Shown here piece after piece: positions 46,043-51,539 of a stretch of DNA of 51,539 bases. A model generated the notes under the pieces. The model did not search any database and was not told the origin of the DNA. It saw only the letters and a program-made list of their open reading frames with translations. How positions within the stretch are numbered: position 1 is the first letter of the stretch; every line of letters begins with the position of its first letter. The stretch spans positions 1 through 51,539 of the forward strand of contig QCUW01000003.1 in assembly GCA_003210695.1 (NCBI GenBank), written 5' to 3'. Both the position numbers and the translations under genes were made by a program. This stretch comes from Prochlorococcus sp. AG-679-P15 (GTDB lineage Bacteria > Cyanobacteriota > Cyanobacteriia > PCC-6307 > Cyanobiaceae).

Positions 46043-47029
46043 TTATTCAATAGAAGACTTTAAAATCGGGTAAAGGGAATCTGCTAATAACTTATGACCA
46101 AGTGCATTAGGGTGTCTATCTCCTGGCATTGCATTAAGAGTTTCAAACTTTCTATTTATGAAAAGAGGAAGTGAATCTACATATACATATTTGTATTCTT
46201 TAGCAATATCTTCTATCATTTTATGAATAAAAACGTATTTATAATTTTCTAAATCATAAATATCAGGAGTCATTAAAATGTAAATCTTAATTTTGTTAGA
46301 TCTTGCATATGTGGATAATTCATATAACGATTTTTTCATTTTTTTATAACCCAAACTCTCATTATTGTATAGAGACTCATAGTGCTTAATTAGGCTTTTT
46401 TCTCCTTTTGGTTTAAGGAGGCGATTTCTAGCTGTCCATATTGTTAGAGCTAATTGACTATTCTTTAAAAAAAAGTTGGGTTGAGCAGGTTTTAGATCCT
46501 CAGCATCCCTTATAAAATAATTAACTACTATATCAGTAGGTTTTAAGACATATAAGTTTTTTAAAAACCTTTTAGTATATCTTTCAGCATTATAATTTCC
46601 TATACCTGCATTTAATACCTCAACATTTTCTCCATTTTTCAATAACATTTTCTCAATATTTGAGGATAATGTCTCTTCTTCATTTATCCCCCAGCCTAAA
46701 GTAATTGATCCACCTAAGAATATTATCCTTCGATCTACATTAAGATTTTGAATACTGATATCATCACCTCTTAATCCAAAATTATTTATATTGATATCGA
46801 CATTTTGAAGTTTTGCTTTTTTATTTTTCTTATGTACAAAATCTAATATTTTAATTTCACTTCTTTGCTTTAATTTTTTTGAATACTTCCACATTTCAAC
46901 ATCATAATTTTTCATATTTGAATTTTTTAACCTTATAATTCCCTCAGCGAAAAGAAGGCTAAAAGTTGAAGATAATAAAATGAAAACTATAGAAACTATT
47001 TTTTCAAAAAATTTTTTATTTTTTTTCAT
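46043..47029 (-). CDS. SGNH/GDSL-type hydrolase with N-terminal anchor
   Basis: A 328-residue protein with an N-terminal hydrophobic segment (about residues 9-29) and an SGNH domain. The nucleophile is Ser108 in FLGGSITLGWG, a glycine/asparagine block follows in VLNAGIGNYNAERY, and the Asp304/His306 pair is in GDRHPNALGHKLL. It is translated just ahead of the MBOAT gene. In alginate and peptidoglycan systems, such a partner acts with the MBOAT protein on the periplasmic side. Confidence 0.88.
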   Translation of the reverse strand: MKKNKKFFEKIVSIVFILLSSTFSLLFAEGIIRLKNSNMKNYDVEMWKYSKKLKQRSEIKILDFVHKKNKKAKLQNVDININNFGLRGDDISIQNLNVDRRIIFLGGSITLGWGINEEETLSSNIEKMLLKNGENVEVLNAGIGNYNAERYTKRFLKNLYVLKPTDIVVNYFIRDAEDLKPAQPNFFLKNSQLALTIWTARNRLLKPKGEKSLIKHYESLYNNESLGYKKMKKSLYELSTYARSNKIKIYILMTPDIYDLENYKYVFIHKMIEDIAKEYKYVYVDSLPLFINRKFETLNAMPGDRHPNALGHKLLADSLYPILKSSIE

Positions 47030-47637
47030 AAATGTCTTAGTAAGAAAATAAATTTTAGAAAAAATTAAAACTATAGGTTTTTTAGTTGATTCTTATTTTT
47101 TTGACCAACTAGTGAATATATTATCAAATCGATAATTACTTATCTCTTAAGATATCAGTAAAGTGCTATTTTTTTGTTTTAATGTTTGTCCTATAGTTAA
47201 TAATTAAAAAATATTTTTAATGAAAACTTTTTTAAAAGATTTTACAAATGTAATAGATATTGAATATCTCATATATCCATAATAATAATATTCTGCTTGA
47301 GTAATTATATTTAAAATTCTATTCTCGAATAATAGGTTTGAGCCTCCAGGCGAATAAAAAAAATTTTTTATAGCCGATTCAATTAATATTTTATTTGTTA
47401 ATGCGTTAAAGCAAGCATTAGGCTGACGAAAGGGATATGAAAATAATTGATGAAAGCCACAAATTTTTGATAGAGAATATTTATTTTTTTTCGATTTGTA
47501 TTTTTAAAAATTCTCTTTCAAACTAGCAGAATTATAGTGATCATATAAAAATCACTCCCATTAGTGGCAACGGATTCATATCTAAACCTCAAAAAAAAAT
47601 TTAATTTAGATAAATAATTTTTTGTGAACATTAACTG
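47030..47637. other. 608-base region with a coding relic
   Basis: This spacer between the SGNH gene and the methyltransferase holds the minus-strand relic described at 47204-47503. Elsewhere I see only AT-rich DNA with several T-runs. The promoter for the SGNH-MBOAT pair should lie just upstream of 47029, but I cannot identify it. Confidence 0.4.
47204..47503 (-). pseudogene. start-less C-terminal relic of an unidentified protein
   Basis: A 99-codon minus-strand frame, open from the in-frame TAA at 47504-47506 to its stop at 47204, has no start codon of use. It reads like real protein: GFHQLFSYPFRQPNACFNAL, then SPGGSNLLFENRILNIITQ and EYYYYGYMRYS. Its codon use is similar to neighbouring genes. 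It is probably the C-terminal third of a lost island gene. I do not recognise the family. Confidence 0.4.
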
Positions 47638-48333
47638 ATGTATAATAATAATTTAAGTTTTTTAAATTTGGATTTTTTAAAAATAAAAATTTTATTAAAA
47701 AGGAATATCTATCATTTTTTAAATAAAAGCAAATTTTTGTTTAATAATTACTTTGGTAAATATAAATATACCTATGGTTGTGACTGGTTTTATAAGTCAG
47801 AAATAAATCAAAAAGCTAAATTCTTATTGGGACATAAAAATAAAAAAAATTTTGATATTCTTGAAATTGGTAGTTTTGAAGGATTATCAACAACTTACTT
47901 TATTGATAATTTTTTAAGTAAGTCAGATGGGCAAATAACTATTGTTGACCCTTTTCTTTTATATCCTGAAAAGTTAATCCCAGGCACGCTGTTAAATCAA
48001 GTACAAATTAGAAATTTTTTCTTTAATATTTCTAAATCTTCATATCCTGAAAAAGTTCAATATCTAGGATTAACATCTGACGAATTTTTTGAGGTCAATA
48101 ACAAAAAATATAATTTTATTTACATAGATGGAATGCATACAAAAAAACAAATGACAAAGGATCTTATTAGTTCGTGGGACTCACTTTTAATAGATGGGGT
48201 AGTATGGATGGACGATTATCTTGTTGATCACGGCAGATTAAAGAAAACACTCGATAAAACTATCGAGTCTTTAAAAGGTAAGCATAAAGTTATTCATAGA
48301 GGATATCAGATAGCAATAAAAAAATTGGCTTAA
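47638..48333 (+). CDS. class I SAM-dependent methyltransferase
   Basis: A 231-residue methyltransferase of the Methyltransf_24 type. Motif I is FDILEIGSFEGLSTTYFI, a later acidic motif is TIVDPFLLYPE, and the metal/acidic region is YIDGMHTKKQMTKDLI with WMDDYLVD downstream. This subgroup is often found in glycan clusters as O-methyltransferases. A perfect eight-base-pair inverted repeat lies inside the 3' part of the gene (48249-48268). It is the last gene before the tRNA-like relic. Confidence 0.85.
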   Translation: MYNNNLSFLNLDFLKIKILLKRNIYHFLNKSKFLFNNYFGKYKYTYGCDWFYKSEINQKAKFLLGHKNKKNFDILEIGSFEGLSTTYFIDNFLSKSDGQITIVDPFLLYPEKLIPGTLLNQVQIRNFFFNISKSSYPEKVQYLGLTSDEFFEVNNKKYNFIYIDGMHTKKQMTKDLISSWDSLLIDGVVWMDDYLVDHGRLKKTLDKTIESLKGKHKVIHRGYQIAIKKLA

Positions 48334-48522
48334 TATTACTTTAACTTTTTTAAATTTTGTTTAAATTTAAAATTTTAAAAAGAATTTCCCCTTTAATAAA
48401 TTTTTTGATCTTAAAAAATATAGTTCCTGTAAAATGACCTATAAATATTGCTATCTGTGCTAACATTCCCGCGAGCAAAATAGCGCAAGCACCTGCAAAA
48501 CTTAGTTTTATTTGGGTGATAT

Positions 48523-48568
48523 CTGTATGGCATTTATGGGGTCAGGGGTTAAAATCCCCTTAGCTCCA
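48523..48568 (+). repeat. degenerate tRNA-Ala 3' half, candidate attachment-site copy 2
   Basis: CTGTATGGCATTTATGGGGT and the following 26 bases align without gaps to 44049-44094, with roughly three quarters of positions matching. The T arm has changed compensatorily (AGGGG/CCCCT), keeping a hairpin. Upstream, around 48482-48496, a short stretch containing AGCACCTGCA resembles the tRNA D-arm/anticodon junction but is displaced. Same orientation and boundary at the discriminator position fit a tRNA-type integration site. Confidence 0.5.
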
Positions 48569-48594
48569 TATAAAAAATATACTCATAAAAAAAT

Positions 48595-49467
48595 CTAATT
48601 CTTTATTTTTTTCTTTATTGCTTTTTTAAGTCTTAAAAATTTCAAAGAAGGAATAGAATAAAAAATATAAATTAAGTAATCAATTCCGGATTTTATTTTA
48701 ACTTTTAGTCGCCTTGATGAATAATTACCCTCTGAATATAAATTAACCAGATTATTCCAATAAGATCCACGTTTGCCCAAAAAACTTTTAGGAATTTTCT
48801 CTCTTGAGAGAATTTCATTCCACAAATGACAGAAGTATGAATCTTTCGTAAGCATTTTAAGTCTTTGATATTTTGAAGGATTTAGTAGATCTAAAGTATC
48901 AACATAAGGACATGGATATGCGAACTTACTATTGTAAACTTCATCGATTCTATTAAACTTTTTTATTGCCTCAGTTAAAAGAGCGGGTCCAAACTGCCCC
49001 CACCATACTTTTCCATAATCATAATTATTATCTTTTTCCCATTTTTCTATATATTCAACACAATACTTCATTATCTCATCACCTTTTTTAAACTTTAAAC
49101 AGGCATTATTAATAAATTCTTTATCCTCGAAACACATGAATGATTGATCATCTCTTATATCTATAAATGAACTTAAGCATACAATATCTGCATCCACCCA
49201 CCAGCCACCTTTTTTTAAAAGTAATAGATATCTAAATTTATCAGAAAATACCCCCCAATTTTTAGGAAATTTATTTTTATATTCTACATATTCTTCTCTA
49301 GGTATAATTTCAGATGCGTCCTTAATGATAACTCCCTTTGGGAAATTAAATAAAGTATCATATATATATAATTCGAATCTATGATTATTTTTTATAAATG
49401 AATTTAGACAGACATTTTGTCTTAGGTTTGAGGTCCCACTCCAAAATGTTGAAAAAACAAAAGGCAA
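48595..49467 (-). CDS. glycosyltransferase, GT32-like / capsular polysaccharide synthesis
   Basis: A 290-residue protein. The N-terminus has FVFSTFWSGTSNLRQNVCLNS, and the donor-binding core shows FSDKFRYLLLLKKGGWWVDAD, giving the DXD motif Asp92-x-Asp94 with GGWW before it. This is characteristic of the DXD-type GT32 family. It lies just beyond the tRNA-like relic. The donor sugar is unknown. Confidence 0.83.
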   Translation of the reverse strand: MPFVFSTFWSGTSNLRQNVCLNSFIKNNHRFELYIYDTLFNFPKGVIIKDASEIIPREEYVEYKNKFPKNWGVFSDKFRYLLLLKKGGWWVDADIVCLSSFIDIRDDQSFMCFEDKEFINNACLKFKKGDEIMKYCVEYIEKWEKDNNYDYGKVWWGQFGPALLTEAIKKFNRIDEVYNSKFAYPCPYVDTLDLLNPSKYQRLKMLTKDSYFCHLWNEILSREKIPKSFLGKRGSYWNNLVNLYSEGNYSSRRLKVKIKSGIDYLIYIFYSIPSLKFLRLKKAIKKKIKN

Positions 49468-49787
49468 ATTAAAAAAATTATTTTAATGAATTATATAATT
49501 TTTAGTAATAAGAATACCAACTCTATAAAAAAATTATATTATATTGATATTATATTCAATTTTTAAAATTTAAATTGAATTTTAAAAGTTATATTTTTTA
49601 TCTTTTAAATTTAGATTTTTTGATTATTGATTATTGATTATTGATTATTGATTATTGATATGGTTTTTATTAGCCATATAAATTTAAATTATTGGCATAT
49701 AAAAATAATGGAACTTCTACATTGAGATATTCAAATATTTATCCCAAATATGAAAGTAAATAGATTAATAAAAAATTTTTTCATATC
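49468..49787. promoter_or_regulatory. divergent promoter region containing heptamer repeats
   Basis: This 320-base spacer lies between the divergently transcribed GT32 gene and the ChbG/YdjC gene, so it must hold both promoters. It is almost purely A and T and contains the tandem repeat at 49621-49659. I cannot assign -35/-10 boxes reliably. Confidence 0.4.
49621..49659. repeat. tandem heptanucleotide repeat (TGATTAT, about 5.6 copies)
   Basis: Five exact TGATTAT units are followed by a partial TGAT. It lies about 130 bases upstream of the deacetylase start and 154 bases from the glycosyltransferase start on the other side. Copy number could change by slipped-strand replication and alter promoter spacing. 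That regulatory role is inference; the repeat is directly visible. Confidence 0.9.
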
Positions 49788-50573
49788 ATGAAATTTATTT
49801 TAAACGCTGATGACTTTGGAATTTCCAATGATACTGTTGAAAAAACAATCAGCTTATTTGAGGAGGGGCATTTAACTAGCGCAACTATAATTCTCTCTAT
49901 GCCAGGTACCCAAAAAGCAATAAATTATGCATTAAAAAATCCAAATTTTTCATTTGGGTTACATTTGAATTTTCATGCTGATACATTTGAAAAACCTATA
50001 TTAGATAAAAAATTAGTACCTTCATTAATTAATCAGGAAGGATTTTTTAATACAGGGAAGGTTTTTAGGAATAATTTATTTACAGGGAAAATAAATTTGG
50101 GAGAAATCAAGAAAGAAGCCTTAGCTCAGGTATCCTATTTAAAAGATTTTGGTATTAATATTTCTCATTTTGATTCTCATGGACATTTACATAAATATCC
50201 CCAAATATCTAATAAATTATCAGAGATTAGAAATGAAGTTGATATAAAAAAAATGAGAATTGTACAAAATATATATTTAGATAAATTTATAAGAAAAGTA
50301 ATCAGACCCTCTTTTTGGCTACAAAGTTATTATGGAAATGTAATAAAAAATAAATTCAAGACAACAAAATACTTTTTTAATAATTTAAATTATGAAGATT
50401 TTTCTTGGCCTGAAAAGATTTGTAGTATGAGAAATTCTGATACTATTGAAATTGGTACACACCCAGGCATAAATGAGAGATGGAGAGTTAATGAGTCAGT
50501 AAATATCATCAAATTATCAAATTTAATAAATGCAAGTGAATTTCACTCAAAAATCAATTGGAAAAAGATATAA
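49788..50573 (+). CDS. ChbG/HpnK (YdjC) family carbohydrate deacetylase
   Basis: A 261-residue protein of the YdjC family, which removes N-acetyl groups from amino sugars. It begins with the metal-site motif LNADDFG (Asp8, Asp9), then GLHLNFH with His59, and HFDSHGHLHKYPQ with His130 and His134. EIGTHPG near the C-terminus completes the active-site set. In this island it may deacetylate a glycan or lipid-linked sugar. Confidence 0.88.
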   Translation: MKFILNADDFGISNDTVEKTISLFEEGHLTSATIILSMPGTQKAINYALKNPNFSFGLHLNFHADTFEKPILDKKLVPSLINQEGFFNTGKVFRNNLFTGKINLGEIKKEALAQVSYLKDFGINISHFDSHGHLHKYPQISNKLSEIRNEVDIKKMRIVQNIYLDKFIRKVIRPSFWLQSYYGNVIKNKFKTTKYFFNNLNYEDFSWPEKICSMRNSDTIEIGTHPGINERWRVNESVNIIKLSNLINASEFHSKINWKKI

Positions 50574-50582
50574 AATTTAAAC

Positions 50583-50605
50583 ATACTCAAAGAGTATTAT
50601 TTTTA
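50583..50605 (+). terminator. hairpin plus T-run after the deacetylase gene
   Basis: ATACTC-AAA-GAGTAT forms a perfect six-base-pair stem with a three-base loop, followed by TATTTTTA. It lies nine bases after the stop at 50573, in the gap before a convergent gene. This is a plausible but short Rho-independent terminator. Confidence 0.45.
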
Positions 50606-50671
50606 AATAAAATTATTTATATGACTTACTTAGAGTTTTAAAAAAGTAAAATTTAGTTGTATGATTTTTAA

Positions 50672-51539
50672 TTAATTCTTCAATGCAAATAATATATATG
50701 CCAATATTGATGATATCAATGAGAATCTTCTGTTATTTAGTGAATTCTCTATTGCCTCTTCCACAGCATGCTTAAAGTTATCTAAACTAAATTTATTTAT
50801 TTTTGATTTAATATTTTTTTTAATTTTCCTCAAGTCTATTTGATTGATTTTTTCAACTTTTAAAAATACATTAGAGAGTTCTATTTCATCGTTTGGATCA
50901 AATCCCCAACCAGTCTCCCCTTCTTTAATAAGATCTAAGTAGCAACCACAATTTTTACTTACTATGCATGGAGTACCTGAAGCCATTGATTCATTAATTA
51001 CTAGACCCCATGTTTCCTTAGTGCTTGCTAAAACTGTAGCTTTAGCTTCTTTATAATATTGAGGTAATAAACTAGTTTTTTTCCACGATTCTAAAAAAAT
51101 ATAATTTGAATATTTTGATTTATTTTTAATTTCTTTAATTAATTTTTCTTCTGGTCCAGAACCTATAATCAAAAGATTTAAATTACCACCTTTTTCCTTA
51201 TAAATTTCAAATCCTCTAAGAAGATTTTTATAATTTTTAACCTTTATAAATCTAGCTATGCATAATAAATAATTTGAATAAATATTTTTATTAGTTGTAC
51301 AGGGTTTTAAAAAATAATTATTATCCACAACATTGTAAGGTCTAAAAATAGCACTTTTTTTGAAATTTAACTTGATTAGATAATCAGTACTTTCTTTGCC
51401 TGCAACAATACCACTACTAAAACTTTTAAGTAATATCCTCTTGATAAATTCTTTATAAAAGATTCTTTTATCATCTCTATATCTGCTATCACTTAGTATA
51501 ACTATAGGAATTTTTCTAAAATATGATTTATAGATCAAG
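50672..51539 (-). CDS. glycosyltransferase family 4, N-terminus beyond the window
   Basis: The 288 residues visible are the C-terminal part of a GT-B glycosyltransferase. The nucleotide-sugar region has CIARFIKVKNYKNLLRGF, NLLIIGSGPEEKLIKEI and STKETWGLVINESMASGTPC with its conserved Glu pair. The TTG at the far end is not a convincing start, since about 100 N-terminal residues typical of GT4 are missing. The gene therefore runs off the right edge. It is convergent with the deacetylase gene. Confidence 0.85.
   Translation of the reverse strand, partial: LIYKSYFRKIPIVILSDSRYRDDKRIFYKEFIKRILLKSFSSGIVAGKESTDYLIKLNFKKSAIFRPYNVVDNNYFLKPCTTNKNIYSNYLLCIARFIKVKNYKNLLRGFEIYKEKGGNLNLLIIGSGPEEKLIKEIKNKSKYSNYIFLESWKKTSLLPQYYKEAKATVLASTKETWGLVINESMASGTPCIVSKNCGCYLDLIKEGETGWGFDPNDEIELSNVFLKVEKINQIDLRKIKKNIKSKINKFSLDNFKHAVEEAIENSLNNRRFSLISSILAYILFALKN

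Noticed and set aside
49621-49659. Tandem repeats as a possible CRISPR array
   Set aside because: Seven-base contiguous units with no spacers; not a CRISPR arrangement.

Overview
The window looks like a chromosomal segment of a high-light-adapted Prochlorococcus or a very close relative. The evidence is the very low GC, compact gene spacing, weak Shine-Dalgarno sequences, many GTG/TTG starts, and cyanobacterial families in their expected neighbourhood: long ThiE, DUF3611, TIGR03792, a cyanobacterial-type LexA and thylakoid-type FtsH. This assignment is inferred from gene content and order, not from a database search.

Bases 1 to about 18,070 are a core backbone. It carries tail of era, trmD, ispF, a TIGR03792 gene, larB, thiS-thiE-ribF, a DUF3611 gene, surE, pheS, nadK, cobL (cbiE-cbiT), a DUF3122 gene, ribD, ftsH, argF and lexA. 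Two accessory genes, a GNAT acetyltransferase and a membrane-anchored methyltransferase, sit between trmD and ispF. A LexA-type box lies just upstream of lexA.

From about 18,100 to the end the window is a surface-glycan island. It opens with a divergent UDP-xylose module: a UDP-glucuronate decarboxylase facing a UDP-glucose dehydrogenase. The dehydrogenase is preceded by a 22-codon leader ORF with a strong Shine-Dalgarno. A GtrA flippase-like protein and two GT4 glycosyltransferases follow. Bases 23.8-37.3 kb hold every enzyme step from UDP-GlcNAc to CMP-pseudaminic acid: pseB, pseC, a pseG gene fused to a GNAT (PseH-like) domain, pseI and pseF. Interleaved with them are an AMP-dependent acyl-adenylating enzyme, a stand-alone acyl carrier protein, a Gfo/Idh/MocA oxidoreductase, a radical SAM protein lacking an orthodox start codon, a GT2, a class III aminotransferase and an aldo/keto reductase. 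My main hypothesis is that the ligase/ACP pair feeds a non-acetyl acyl group to the GNAT domain, giving an N-acyl variant of pseudaminic acid. The sequence suggests this but does not prove it.

Bases 37.4-43.0 kb carry kdsB with a HAD phosphatase, a radical SAM/SPASM protein, an AAC(3)-fold N-acetyltransferase, a truncated metallo-beta-lactamase fragment and a COG4310/DUF4910 aminopeptidase-like protein. Bases 43.0-44.6 kb are decayed DNA with an ArsB/Acr3 remnant, small ORFs and an intact tRNA-Ala(GGC).

A 46-nt degenerate copy of the tRNA 3' half recurs in the same orientation 4.47 kb downstream. The two copies bracket a cassette with an MBOAT O-acyltransferase, an SGNH partner, a methyltransferase and an unidentified gene remnant. 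This is the arrangement expected of integration at a tRNA 3' end. The window ends with a GT32-type glycosyltransferase, a heptanucleotide tandem repeat in a divergent promoter region, a ChbG/YdjC deacetylase and a truncated GT4 gene.
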